This document shows, piece after piece, positions 33,046 to 45,390 of a stretch of DNA of 64,000 bases. The DNA comes from Stromatinia cepivora (taxonomy: Eukaryota > Ascomycota > Leotiomycetes > Helotiales > Sclerotiniaceae): positions 2,046,001-2,110,000 of the forward strand of contig RCTD01000005.1 of the NCBI GenBank assembly GCA_014898415.1. The letters run 5' to 3'. The notes under the pieces were generated by a model, which made no database searches, was not told the DNA's origin, and saw nothing but the letters and a program-made list of their open reading frames with translations. Every line of letters begins with the position of its first letter. The first letter of the stretch is position 1. Both the position numbers and the translations under genes were made by a program.

Positions 33046-35994
33046 TCATAACTTCGCGATTCCATCCGATGGCTCTTCAATCTCTTTGCCCTTGCCCTTC
33101 TCTGCCCCTGCAGAAGAGTGAACCCCACTATCCTCCATTTCCAGCTTCTCCTTCGCTAAGGCATTGATTTTCTGTCGCATAGCATAAAGCGTAGCCTGCT
33201 TCTGCAACGCCTCTATATTTCCATCGGGGAGAACCTTCAAAAAGCTCTCCTTTTGAATCATCCTCGTCCAATATTCTGCCAGAGGCTCAAATCCCAGAGA
33301 GTCAACCCACTTCTCACTTACCAATTCAAACACCGGCATGATTGCAAAGTCTGCAAGACCAATCTCGTCGCCTGCTATGTATTCTGCCTCTTGGGCGTAG
33401 ATATTCCATTTAGCGAGCTCAGCGCGGAAAGGCTTTACATTAAAGGGTACCGTTTGCCAGATCTTGAGTAGGGTGTTGGCTTGTTCAAAACGGGTGTAAT
33501 GGCGAGCGAGATGAGCTGGGGATTTGCAATCCTTATTGTGACAATATATAGCTTCAAGATAGAACATGATCGGCATGCATCCTTCAACTGTGGTCTTGCT
33601 TGGGTCATTGTCAACAAATTTGATAGGTGATGTTTCTGGTATCGTTGGGTCATCGACTGTAGAACTTTCTTTTTTCCAATGGAAAGAGGGCGAAATGGTA
33701 GCCTCTATCCAAGGAATACTGTACTCGTTAAGTATGAACTTTACACGGTAGTCGGAGATGGAATCTCCGGATAAGTAAAGCTTTTTGGAATTAGACATGT
33801 GCAGTACGTCAAATCCTTTGCCGTATATATCTTGCCAGTCGAAATTGCTATCATGATTCTCTTTTCCAAAAGCTTGTAGCATTTCCTGAGATTGTGATGT
33901 ATCACCATTAATGACCAATTTGGCTTCTTGTTTCCTTTTTGCGGTTGCGCCTTGTCCCCAAATCTTTTGTTGACTTTTGTCGAGATTTGTACCAATGTGT
34001 CTGAATGTCAAAGATATACGTCCACAATCGTAAGCCAATTCAGCTTCAGATTTCTCACTCGCCATTCTCTTGTCTGGTCGAATACCATGTAACCACTTCT
34101 TATTAGTTTCCAAGCCCATCTTACACAATGAATTATGCGGAAGTGCTGCCCTGCAAGATTCTCGAGTTGTGGACTGAGAGTCTATACATCCTGCACTCTT
34201 GACAGATTTCTTTCTGCGAAATACCATTGTTCGTTGAGCTCCTAGGCTCACGTTGGCAATAAAGGTATTGGGAACAATGTCCAACGTTTTGTCACTATGC
34301 TCAGAGATATTATCATTTCCATCTCGGTAGAACTGAATCAAAGCGTGGTTCACAGGATGCCCAAGCCTTTTCTCTACTATGTTCTTGACCATTTCAACCG
34401 TGGGCGAAAATGCAAGGAGGGCAGGAGATTCATCCGCCGGATGACGGTATATTGGAATACTACCGTCTTCCTCAATTAGGCCTTGAACTGCTACAAGCCT
34501 AGGTACTTCACCACCCTGATGACCCATCTTCTGCCAAAGGACCTCATCACGGATCTTCTCGAAGACCCCGCTTGCCAATTCCTCAGGTAGGAGCTTGTGG
34601 ATCACTGTTGTATCACCTTCACAAAGTCTAACCGTGTCGACCAGTGCACTGTCTTCGCCATTTCGCATCTCTTCAAGAGTTTCCTTGTTTGATGAAGGTT
34701 TGACCTGGAGTTTTTCTTCCTCAGTGCCTTGGGGTTCAGGGTTAGCCAGCGCCGCTTTGACCTGGAGTTTCTCTTCCTCAGTGCCTTGGGGTTCAGGGTT
34801 AGCCAGTGCCGCTTTGACCATCGGGTTTAGTGATTCTGACGAGTCAGGTGATGGACTTTTGGAAGACGCCGGGCTTCGCTCTTTCGATGGACTGGAGGGT
34901 CCTCCTACTTCCCCTGGCTTCGTATTATGTCGACGCGATTTCGTTTTCGACTTCGCCTTTTCTCTTTTCTTAGCTTCTGCTTCAAGTTCAGCTGGTGGTT
35001 TCGCTCGTCGAACTTGTGCACGCAAGAGTTGGGTAGTGATTTCGAAATCGTCTTCGATGGCTGCCGTCGATGATGGGGCTATGACGGTGGTGGCTGGCGG
35101 GTCTTCTGCTTCTAGCTTTAAGTTCCCCATTAGATTCTCAATCCCAGTATTTCGAGATTCTCTTGGTTGTGGTTCTCTAGGTTTGGGACGAGATTTCTTA
35201 CTGGAAGTCGTTCTCCTTTCAGCGACCTTCTTTTGCTTCTGTAAGCACTCAATGAGCTCCCCGCTGCTTATGACATCGCACCCTGTGTAAGCTCGGAGCT
35301 GACGTAAAGCTTCTTCATGTCTAGCTTTGCTCCTATATCCCAGACAGTCCTCAACTATGGTTATAGCGTAACCATGCCGAGCAGCATCCATGGCCGTGGC
35401 AAACACACTGACATTCGTAAGAGCTCCAGCTATGTATATTTCTGTCACAAACTTGCCCCGCAGTTTTTGGACTAGACTGCCATCTTTGAATGCAGAATAG
35501 TATGTTTTATTGAACACCAGATCTTTCGCAGAGACGGGTGCAAACGTATCTGAAATTTCTGAACCCCTCGAATTGGGCTTTAGCATGCGCGCCTTTCCTT
35601 CGGGTTGGACTGTCAAAAAAGCTTCCGCTGCGTCCTCCTCGCTGTCAGCTACTGGAAGCTTGCTTTCCTTCTCACTAGGCCCGGACTCAATTTCCAGAGT
35701 CAACCTGTCTCGTCGAGGTCGTGGAAGCTCATTATTCGTTATTATCGCCTCGCTATCGCTCCGCGGTTGATTGACTATCCTCGAAACACCCTCCGTGGAA
35801 ACGCTGCATATCCATATTATATCACCAGAAGGCCGGAAGGGCTCGATCAGATTTCTTATATTGTCGATGTAACTTGAGGGTTTCTCGACCGGCAACAAGC
35901 TTCCCTCTCCTATGAAGTCATTCTGCAGATCTAGGAGGAGTAGAGCCTGGCGCGTTCGTATGAACGGGATAGTTTCTTCGTCAATTTCAAACAT
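33046..35994 (-). CDS. Three-domain fusion: isochorismatase-like, AlkB-like 2OG dioxygenase, glutathione S-transferase
   Basis: 982 aa from the ATG at 35994; the frame is open to a TTG at 36003. Residues about 15-255 form an isochorismatase-like cysteine hydrolase fold (ALLLLDLQNDFI, FNKTYYSAF, IAGALTNVSVFATAMDAARH), but the nucleophile position is Ser196, not Cys. Residues about 255-460 are a charged, disordered linker with a 19-residue unit duplicated in tandem. Residues about 465-670 are an AlkB-like Fe(II)/2-oxoglutarate dioxygenase: HSD (H566, D568), distal H636 in WLHGIRPDKR, and GRISLTFR for 2OG binding, so the iron site looks intact. Residues about 735-960 are a GST-like domain (KLYLSGDSISDYRVKFILNE, EYIAGDEIGLADFAIMPVFE). 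No targeting signal. Substrate unknown; an AlkB domain suggests nucleic-acid or protein demethylation, joined to glutathione chemistry. Confidence 0.9.
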   Translation of the reverse strand: MFEIDEETIPFIRTRQALLLLDLQNDFIGEGSLLPVEKPSSYIDNIRNLIEPFRPSGDIIWICSVSTEGVSRIVNQPRSDSEAIITNNELPRPRRDRLTLEIESGPSEKESKLPVADSEEDAAEAFLTVQPEGKARMLKPNSRGSEISDTFAPVSAKDLVFNKTYYSAFKDGSLVQKLRGKFVTEIYIAGALTNVSVFATAMDAARHGYAITIVEDCLGYRSKARHEEALRQLRAYTGCDVISSGELIECLQKQKKVAERRTTSSKKSRPKPREPQPRESRNTGIENLMGNLKLEAEDPPATTVIAPSSTAAIEDDFEITTQLLRAQVRRAKPPAELEAEAKKREKAKSKTKSRRHNTKPGEVGGPSSPSKERSPASSKSPSPDSSESLNPMVKAALANPEPQGTEEEKLQVKAALANPEPQGTEEEKLQVKPSSNKETLEEMRNGEDSALVDTVRLCEGDTTVIHKLLPEELASGVFEKIRDEVLWQKMGHQGGEVPRLVAVQGLIEEDGSIPIYRHPADESPALLAFSPTVEMVKNIVEKRLGHPVNHALIQFYRDGNDNISEHSDKTLDIVPNTFIANVSLGAQRTMVFRRKKSVKSAGCIDSQSTTRESCRAALPHNSLCKMGLETNKKWLHGIRPDKRMASEKSEAELAYDCGRISLTFRHIGTNLDKSQQKIWGQGATAKRKQEAKLVINGDTSQSQEMLQAFGKENHDSNFDWQDIYGKGFDVLHMSNSKKLYLSGDSISDYRVKFILNEYSIPWIEATISPSFHWKKESSTVDDPTIPETSPIKFVDNDPSKTTVEGCMPIMFYLEAIYCHNKDCKSPAHLARHYTRFEQANTLLKIWQTVPFNVKPFRAELAKWNIYAQEAEYIAGDEIGLADFAIMPVFELVSEKWVDSLGFEPLAEYWTRMIQKESFLKVLPDGNIEALQKQATLYAMRQKINALAKEKLEMEDSGVHSSAGAEKGKGKEIEEPSDGIAKL
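34699..34816 (-). repeat. 57-bp in-frame tandem duplication in the fusion gene
   Basis: Two copies of a 57-bp unit coding KAALANPEPQGTEEEKLQV lie in the disordered linker. They differ at only a few bases, so the duplication is recent. It keeps the reading frame. Confidence 0.85.
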
Positions 35995-38581
35995 TTGGGA
36001 CAACCTGTATGATAGATATCAACCACTGTGTTTCCAACTAAATAGACTTTCTGGAGATAGAAGATTTAAAGGTTGTCTTTTGTGGTACAGGCTGCACGAC
36101 TCTATATGCCGTGTTTACTAGCTAAAAATTATGCATTGCTTACATTAGTCATTATTCAGAAAGACCGCAGAGGTAGGAGCAACCTCGATGCGTATGTAGC
36201 ACCGCATGATGCTGTAAGATTCCGTAGGCAACCGGCACTGCAAATAATATGCACGGATCTAATAAACTTTTCAATGAAACATCAGACAATGTGTCATTGG
36301 TTGTACATCGAATCCTTTTGGTTGCTCAAAACCATAGATGTTGAATGATTCTGGTATCGAGCTTAGGTTGAAATGAATTACGGAGTACAGAAAGTGTGTT
36401 TGGATAAAAAGGGACAAAAGAACACGGACCCCGGTAAATGATGACGAACTTATCCTCTTTGAGAACATTTAACTAACATTTGATGAGGATATAAATGAGA
36501 CATAATGAATCTAACACATGGTAAAGTAAGGAAAGTGTGGAAAGAAGACGATTGATTGGTTTTTCAAATTGAATCGATATTATTTTAAGTGTGATTGACC
36601 GTTGAAAAGTTATCCGTTGTCAACTGGGCTTATTAGTGAACAAGCTAAGAGCCCTATTTGTTAAACACTAGTTAAGAAACCCTAGTAAAATGGCTTTTTT
36701 CCCGCGCCGGCTTGTTTTTGGGGCTTTTACTTTTTACTGCAGATCAACGCATATGGAATTAATTGTGTTGCATATCACCTATCCCCATTGACCAACAATA
36801 CGCATATAACGCGCATACATATTTAGTACAACATAACCTGTGCCGTACCGAGCCTACGAAGTAGATTTTGCCCGAGAATCTACGGAGGATGAAGTTGCTC
36901 CGTACATCTATTGACCGTCATTTGAAATTGCCAACCTTCATTGAATCGTTGAATTTCATATGGATCTTACACGAGTGATTGAGTTCTCTAAGAGAATAGT
37001 CTGATTTAGACATTATAGGGGATTTAGCCGACGGAATAAAGCGAATCGTTAAGAAGCTTCTGATGCTAGACAATGTGTCTAAAAGTATCTAAAAGTATCT
37101 AAGAGAGGAGGCGATACATCAGACAAATAATGATTGGTTTCGTATTTTACACTTTGTGCTTTCCTGCATTGCATCAAAATCCATTTCCTCTGCATTACGG
37201 TAAGTACCGCTATTGCGTGTTCAGTACTATGTATGGTCAAGAAAAAGTATCTTTTCGTACGATAGATAATGAAAGAAGAAACATACAAATACCACTTTTT
37301 TTCTTTCTTCCCTCGTCCCCTTTGCCCCACAATCCAATGAACGAGGGAGGGGTTAAGGAACATAAAATCGAAGCATCATATGATCGATCAATCATCAAGA
37401 TTTCATCGAAACATATCTAGGGATGGACGGATTATATAATATTGGGCATGATTATATAATTTCATATTATAACGTTTTTTGGGCGTGAGTGACATTCCGA
37501 AACTTAAGCACTAAAGTGTTCCTCTGCAACCTCATATCTGGCTATTCATGATCCCCTTTCATCCTTTTGGTCCCCGAATACTACTCTAACTGTCGCCAAG
37601 AGTTGTGTATACATACCTACAAAAAATGTCCATGTGAAGCTTAATGTTGATGATACTTCACTCGCTGGTGACGACCAATAACCCTCCCTAGTCTTTTAGT
37701 CTTTTAAGTTTGTTAACTCTGAATGTTAAATAAGGCAAATACTTCCATATCAATCGATTTTCAAAAGATAGCCGACGAGATGTATGCAATTGGATGGCTG
37801 GGTAGATCTGACAGTTGTCAACTTGTCAATAAGCATTCGTGCCTGTCGAGCTTTCCATGTAGATGAACCAATAACTTAATCATAATCCACGCCATTCACA
37901 TGAATCCACAACACTTCTTCTACGGCTCGAGCTACAGGTAGATCGACAACAGCACTGCAGTAGTGAAGATCATTATGATATGTTTAGGGATGGGCGATTT
38001 GTAATTATATAATCACATATTATAAATATATAATAATGCTCAAATCAAATATACTCAAGATTATAAAGTGGGTAATCTCGAAAAGAAAAAGAATGGATTT
38101 TAACAAATCATATGATATTTTCACCAAAATAATCATTTTCATTATCCATCTAAAAAAGGTTCGAAATTCGATCTAAAAGTTCTGATCCGGATGTTACGAG
38201 TATTCTTGTCTTTTAGATCATATGAAAGCGATCTAGGAATTCGAGGTAGATTTATATTAAACTTTAAATAGTGATTGAAAGTATTTTCAAATAAGGGTTG
38301 TAATTTGTAATTATAGTATAATAATATTAAATAATTAATTTTGAATATAAAATTTTATATATAGAATTTTTCTTTAATTATATAGATTTTCATTTCTATA
38401 AGAATCCTTTTTGAATTTATAGATTCTAAATTTCAAATTCCTTAAATCTAAAATCTTAAGATCCAAAAGAATTCAAATCATATAATTCGTTATTAATATA
38501 AACTCAAATCTAATATTAATAAAGCTTATATATATTTGATTATAATATAATTTTAATATCATACTGAATTGATCAAATTAT
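35995..38581. other. Gene-free transition to the repeat region
   Basis: No gene I can support. After ordinary DNA to about 37.4 kb come two AT-rich stretches that start alike (TAGGGATGGACGGATTATAT at 37420 and TTAGGGATGGGCGATTTG near 37983). From about 38000 the sequence has the AT-rich, TpA-rich look of RIP. At 38174-38191 TA is followed by AAAGTTCTGATCCGGA, like the left inverted repeat of the element at 8763 with two G-to-A changes. Confidence 0.5.
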
Positions 38582-38861
38582 TGTGACGCACAAAAGCCGT
38601 AATAGAACTGAATAAACAGGGTCAATTATATTCTTTAGAATCTATAACTAAAGAATTATAATTCATAAAGAACGATTAAATATATATATACAAATGTCTA
38701 TTCATAAGTTATAGAATTATATATATATTATTAGGATTACTATTTTATTATATCAAACTATACAAATTATAATGTATATATACAAATAATCAATTTATTC
38801 ATTGATATATAAGATAAGAGGTATTATATGATTAATCTTTTGTAATTCACGATTTATAATA
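38582..38861 (-). repeat. Gypsy copy A 3' LTR
   Basis: Matches the LTRs at 54399-54680 and (inverted) 58366-58645. It starts TGTGACGCACAAAAGCCG on the plus strand. Its inner end TATAATA corresponds to CGTGACA after RIP-type changes. Confidence 0.88.
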
Positions 38862-40432
38862 TTATTCTTTTTTTTAGAAAAGTTTATTTTCAAATGTTTT
38901 ATTTCTTTGTTTTATTATTATTTTATTGGAAATCAGATTTTGTAAAGGTTTATAAATCCTAAATCAATTAGATTAATTATTTTGGTTGATTTGGTTAATT
39001 TATTGGAAATTGATCAAATTGATCAAAATTGACCAAAATTGATCAAAATGACGAATGAATTGATCAATTGAGTAAATTAATATTGATTCGTATTCTTTTT
39101 GATTTGAGAAATCTTTAAAAAGAAAAAGTTTCAATACAAAAGAAAAGAGGATTGAATTATAGTATAATAATAATGAATAATTAATATAATCAATTCCGAA
39201 ATCGATCAGATTAATCAACCAAATTAATCAAATTGATTAATTAATTGATCAAATCAATCAAATTTAACAAAATCGATAGGGGTAATATTACATTTCGTTT
39301 TTACCATATTCAAATTTCTTTTTGTATGATTTTTGAAATGATTATAAATATAAGTTTTTTGAAATATATTACCTTTATATTGTTTTGATAATAGCAACTC
39401 GTTTATTATATAAAGTTTGGGCTATATATATATATAATTAAATTCTTTTGAATTTATATAGGTTTTCGATCCTTTTATAATTGTATATATATATATTATC
39501 ATAAAATTATAATATTTAATTTGCTGAATTGAAGAATATTTTTCTTTTTCTTAATTTTATAAATGAATTATTATTTATATAATTATAATTATTCTTTTTG
39601 CTTTTATAAAGCTTTATTCAATCAATTAATCGATTAGGAGGATCAAGTAATATTGGATTGGCCAGATGAAAATCGTATAGGAGGTACAATGATGTTTTAA
39701 AATCGGAAATAGAATACCAAATAAGATCAATATCACTATTAAATCACAAGATTTTATATAATAAGGTTTTTTGTATTTTCTTTATTATTAAGACCTTCTC
39801 CATTTCCTATTCCGAATTACTAATTATATTAATAAATGGAAATGGTTTGAGTATTTAATCAAAAAGAGGATTGTTATATACTTTGTATAATCGATCTGGA
39901 AAAAAAACAGGATGAATTTTTATTATAATCAGAAATTCGAGTTTGAAAGAGCTTTCAAATCGATCAATGATCTTGAATCTTTTTTGAATTGAGAAGTCCA
40001 ATTTCTTGAATAATCTCTGAGTAGAATAATTTTTCATATTAAACTATATATAATTTCCGATATCGAAATCGATTTCATATTAATAAATATTCATAGATTT
40101 CGATATTTTAGTTTAGATATATAATAGATCTTCTTTTACTTATACAAAAGTTAATCTATTATATTTTATATATATATAAGTATCATATATATTTAAATCG
40201 TCTATTGGCTTACTAATATTTTCCTTTTATTCCTATATATATTTCGGTATATATTTGTATAAGGTTTTATAGAATATAAATCCTCCTAAAGAGTTGTATA
40301 GAAGAATAAATTGTATATAATCCATTATAAATAGGAATTCTGATCAATCATTTTGATAATAGTTAATAAATAATTTTAATTATTATTGAAAGTATTGATT
40401 ATAGATCTCAATTTGATTATCGATTTGAGAAT

Positions 40433-41959
40433 TGTGACGAACCCAACGAGCGTTTAGAGATCAACCTTAGAATTAAAAGCTACAGAGCTAAAGAGAGTGT
40501 GCTACGAAACTATATATATGATCAATTCGGAGCTTAGTACTGTACTAACCCGATCGTACGCGATTATATGTATCTTGTAATACTACCCCCCCCTTCTGAA
40601 GAGTTCGCCTTGAATTCACTTTAAATAAATGATTTAAGTATAAAATGATCATTAATCTTCTTTTGATAAAAATTCCTGATGTATAGATTGTATTACAACC
40701 AATGAATATACATCCATTATACTGTATACCTCCTTCAAACGATCTTCAAAATATCAACTATTGATTATCTCTTCTAGATCCTTATTATTATTGTTTTCGA
40801 ACTCAGTAGTCAGTATAATAGCCGAAACAGGTTTTTGTCGATCTTGGATTTCTTGATACGGGTTTAACGGATAGGTTTATATTTAATAAGAGTTACTTTT
40901 ATATCGTATATATTTATTTTGTTTATATAAGAGAGTTCTTTCAGAAGGGAAAAATTCGGGCGCTCATACACAAAGTAGAATCAGAGTACAATCGGATTTG
41001 TCCAATTAAGTATTAAAAGGGTTAAAAACATTAATGATATTAAGATTACTAATATTCATTAAATTATGATTTCGAAAGTGGAATGGATTCTATAATATAT
41101 ATAAAACTTTAAACTTATTAAAGTAGGATGATATAAAAAATCTATTTACTGTATAAACAGTTAATTATTGTATAACCTGAACAAAGTCGGGATAGAAATA
41201 GGGAAAAAAAAGTTATTAAAAAAGACGATTTCTAAAAATAATATTGAATCTATTACAAAAAGTTGAGATTTTATTCGAATCGGATTAATTCTGATTTTTA
41301 ACTTTATAAAGAATCCTTTCGAATTTTGTAATATAGGTATATAAAGAATCAATTTTTTATTTAAAAATGAATAATTTATCTTCAGTTTTTTAAACTTTAT
41401 TCAGATTGTTGTAAACGCGTATAAATTGATCCAGGATCGTTATATAATCTAAGGGAATATTTTGATCAAAAGAAGAAAACTGAATTTTTCAGGATCAGGG
41501 AAAGAGGGTTTCAGATGAAAAGGAATATAAACAGCAGGAGTGCATTCGAGAATCAGGGAGCATAGGAATGAGATTTCATCCCGCTAATAAGTCATTTCGC
41601 CACAAAGTTTTGTAATTGCGAGGTTTATCGAATTGTAATCCATAGCTTAAAAATTAAAGGTAAGAAAAAAGATAACACCTTCGAATAATATCAAAAAGAT
41701 TCATATACAAACGAAAAAGCATGAATATGTGTCTAGATAGAAGCAAACAAAATGTACATAAGTATGAATAGATGTTATTCCATTTCTTATCTGGAAGAGC
41801 TTTTAATAATATAACGAATTCAACGAACGTTTAGAGATCAACCTTAGAATTAAAAGCTACAGAGTTAAAGAGAGTGTACTACGAAGTTATATATATGATC
41901 GGCTCGGAGCTTAGTACCGTACTAGCCCGATCGTACGCGATCACGTGTATCTCGTGACA
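40433..41959 (-). mobile_element. Short non-autonomous LTR element (copy 2), nested in gypsy copy A
   Basis: LTRs of exactly 150 bp (40433-40582, 41810-41959) match those of copy 1 at 9185-10858. The 5-mer AGAAT flanks both sides (40428-40432, 41960-41964), a perfect target duplication. The purine tract AGAAGGGGGGGGTAG lies just inside the LTR at 40582, so sense is minus. It is 147 bp shorter than copy 1 because of one internal deletion near 41483, within the gag-like segment. Gypsy sequence resumes without loss on either side. Confidence 0.92.
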
Positions 41960-44624
41960 AGAATGATAAACAATGAATAATTTGAAATCGGTTTTTAGGA
42001 TTTAATTGAATTCCTTTTAGAATTATAATATGAATTAGGGATTGCAATTTAATATTATAATATCAAAAGAATTATAATATCGATATATATAATAAAGATA
42101 TAATTATATTTGAACTCGAGTATTAATTGATTTGTGATAAAGTATAGAGATAGTTTGCTTTATTAATCAATCAATAATGATTAAAATATTGTTATATTTA
42201 TATTTATCCTTATTAAAATTATAATAGTTTATAATAATATATTACTATATTCGATTAGGAATCGGAAGTGGATATAATAAACTAGGGGTACGATTGTGTG
42301 GAACAGAATTATATTTGTAAATGTAATAATTGTATATATATTTGATTATGATATTGTATATTCTGGATTAATAATATTGTTGAGATAATAAAAGGTAAGT
42401 TTTATTTGTATTAGAATGAATAATGGAAACGGAATTATAGATTTCACGAATCAGATAAATTCGAAGGTTATCGATATCGGGTATTATCAGGCGGTCATCA
42501 TAAAGCAAAAGGTTATTTTGGAGTGATATATGCTTATGATTTTGGGTAGCTTGTATTCTGAATGTTAGTAAACTATCTATAGTTTTATTTGTTTTGATGA
42601 TATAATTAATTAGATCGAATCGAGGAGCGATTTCATTTAAATCGATATTAATAATTGTTGTTTTGTTTGGATGGTATTTTTGTAAGGCTTTCTTTATGAT
42701 TTCGGTATTAATTTGATTATCTTTAATAAACTATTGGAGACGATTCTTTTTTTTGGTATGATTCTGGAAATCCAATTCGTCGATCCGATGGATTAAGATA
42801 TTAATGAGAGGGTTATCTTTTCTAGGGTGATATATAATGATAAAGTTATAATTGGTTAGAATTTCTGTTTAGCGAATTTATTGGGTATTGAAAGTTTTGA
42901 TAATTATGGAATATTTGAGGGCCTTATAATCAGTATAAACCTTGATTTTATATAATAAATTGGCGAGTTCCGTTTTCTAATAATTAAGAAATTAAATGAT
43001 TAATAGTATTTCCTTATTATAAATTTTGTAGTTTAGTTCAGCAATAATTATAATTTTGGAAAAATAAATTATGGGAAATCAATCTTTGTTATACTGTTAT
43101 AATAATATATTAATAATTATTTTATTGGATATATCTATTTCGAATATATAAGGGAATCAGTAATTATAATATTGTAAGAATAAAGCAGAGATAAGTTTTT
43201 TCTTCAAGATATTGAATATATTTTGATATATTTTATCGAATATGAATTTAATATTTGTTTTAATAAATTTGTTAAAAGATTTCGCTATTATATTATAATC
43301 TTTAATAAATCATTGATAAAAATTGCAAAAATCGAGAAATGATTAAATCCTTTTCATTGTTGTTAGAAAAATCCAATTCTCAATTATCTTAATCTTTTCA
43401 AAATCCATTTCTATTTTTTTAATAGAAATAATAAAGTTCAAATATTTGGTGTATATAATATTGAATTTATATTTCTTAAGATCCGTTTGTAAATTAATAA
43501 TTTCTAATTATTCGAGAATTAGTTTAATATGAATTTGATACTTTTCTTTGTTTTTGGAATAGATTAAAATATTATTGAGATATATTATATAAAAGATATT
43601 TAGATAATTAAATAGAATATTATTTATATAATATTAATAAATTATAGAACTTGTTAACTTTTGGTGCAGGAAGTAGTAGTATTGTTGATTATGTAGATTG
43701 AACTAAGGATCTATATTTCTAGTAGAAGTAGAATTGAGGTTATCCCTAAATATGATCTGTACATCATTATGATTATATAATCTCAATTCTAATTCTATAA
43801 TGGCCTTATTTCCAATACTTCTTTATTGAGGATATCCTATTCGATTTTTTTAGATTACTAATCCTAACATTTTCTTAAACTTTTCGAAAGTAATTCTTGT
43901 ATAAAACTTTGTCATTCTGTCAGCAATTATATCATATATATTGATATAACTAATAACGATTTTCTCCTTTTCTATCAAATCCTTAATAAAATGATAATTG
44001 ATATTTATATATTTGGATTGTTTATACAAATATAGATTCTTGATTAAAGTTAAAGCGTCTTGATTGTTATCAAGTATTTGAATTGTATCTCTATTCTTTT
44101 TAATATAATTTGATTTGAATAAATCTTTAAGTATTTATACAATTTATCTTTTTTATTTAATAAATATTGTTATTGCAATATATTCTGATTCTATATTAGA
44201 GGTGATTATAAATACTTGTTTCTTGTTAGTCTACGATATAGAGCTTTTATAGAATATCACAATTCCCTTTGAAACATTTTTCTGGTTATATTTGTTATTA
44301 ATCCAATCTGCATTTGTATATACCTTTATTATATTATTAAGTATTGTTGGATTTTGGATCATACCGTATATCTAAGCATGGGACTATACTATAATGGGAT
44401 TAGCCTGCATGTGATTCTACCGAATCACACAATCTGTATAATAGCTTCTAGCCAGATAATCTTAGAATAATAAGGCTTTTCCATTTACTCAATATAACTT
44501 GTTAACAAATTATAAATCTGGGTTTTGTATATCACTATATAATTTAGAATTAGTCTTTTGGGGTAAAAAATCAAATCCTCGATAGATCCAGCAGAATAAA
44601 CGAACAAGGTCAATATAACTAAAC

Positions 44625-44744
44625 AAGGAAGCCTGTTATACTAAATATATTGGTAGAGTTGAATCCCAATAATACAATTAGAATAAGGAAACCTGTTATA
44701 CTAAATATATTAGCAGAATTGAATCCCAATAATATAGTTAATAC
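44625..44744. repeat. 60-bp tandem repeat, 2 copies
   Basis: Two adjacent 60-bp units (44625-44684, 44685-44744), each with AAGGA followed by CCTGTTATACTAAATATATT and later GAATCCCAATAAT. They differ mainly by transitions. They lie just inside the left LTR of the nested element. Confidence 0.85.
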
Positions 44745-45070
44745 GGGAGAGCCCGTTTTAGAAATTATTTAGATAGAAGATATCATCTTTTTACACCCTT
44801 TTTCCGATAATTCGAAAGTCAATCGATTCCCTCGATATCTTCTTTTCTCTTTCGAAAGTCTTTTTGCTTTATATTGATAACAACAATAAGAAATAAGTAC
44901 TTTACAAAACAAAATAAACCTTTCGAAACTTTTTCAGAATAAGATTCGAATATTCCTGTTCCTCGAATACCTTCGATCCTTATACAATTGATAGATTCCC
45001 TATAGAAAATTTAATAGAAGTATTAGAGATTATATTTCTAGTATAATTTTTGAAGAAGCTATGAAATCTA

Positions 45071-45390
45071 TATTTGTTTTCGTTTTAAATACTTTGAGAG
45101 GTTCATTTTCAAAATCCATTATATCCTTTTGTTCAATCTTAGATAATTATAGATTTACTTTGTTTTTGATTCTATTGAAATAGATTTATTAATAAAATTT
45201 AAAATGATCTTAAATTTTGCTCCTGATATAGATTCAGGGTCTATAGAAGTTGATTTTTAGATTAGAACCTTTGAAATAATGGATTCGATATTTGAAGCAT
45301 CTTTGGAAGAAGATTCTTGGTTTGTCTTCTGGATATTGCCATTTTCATCTTCATCATATTCTATATCATTTGTATTGGGGAGATATTACT
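45071..45390. repeat. Copia-derived segment carried by the nested element
   Basis: About 320 bp closely resemble copia internal sequence at about 47998-48290 (copy 1) and 60805-61075 (copy 2), in the same plus-strand orientation. This is the region between integrase and reverse transcriptase. Shared landmarks include ATTATAGATTTACTTT and ATTTATTAATAAAATTTAAA. It is antisense relative to the nested element. Confidence 0.75.

Noticed and set aside
34595..35290. 231-codon plus-strand ORF
   Set aside because: Antisense shadow of the charged linker of the fusion gene; serine-rich composition follows from the other strand.
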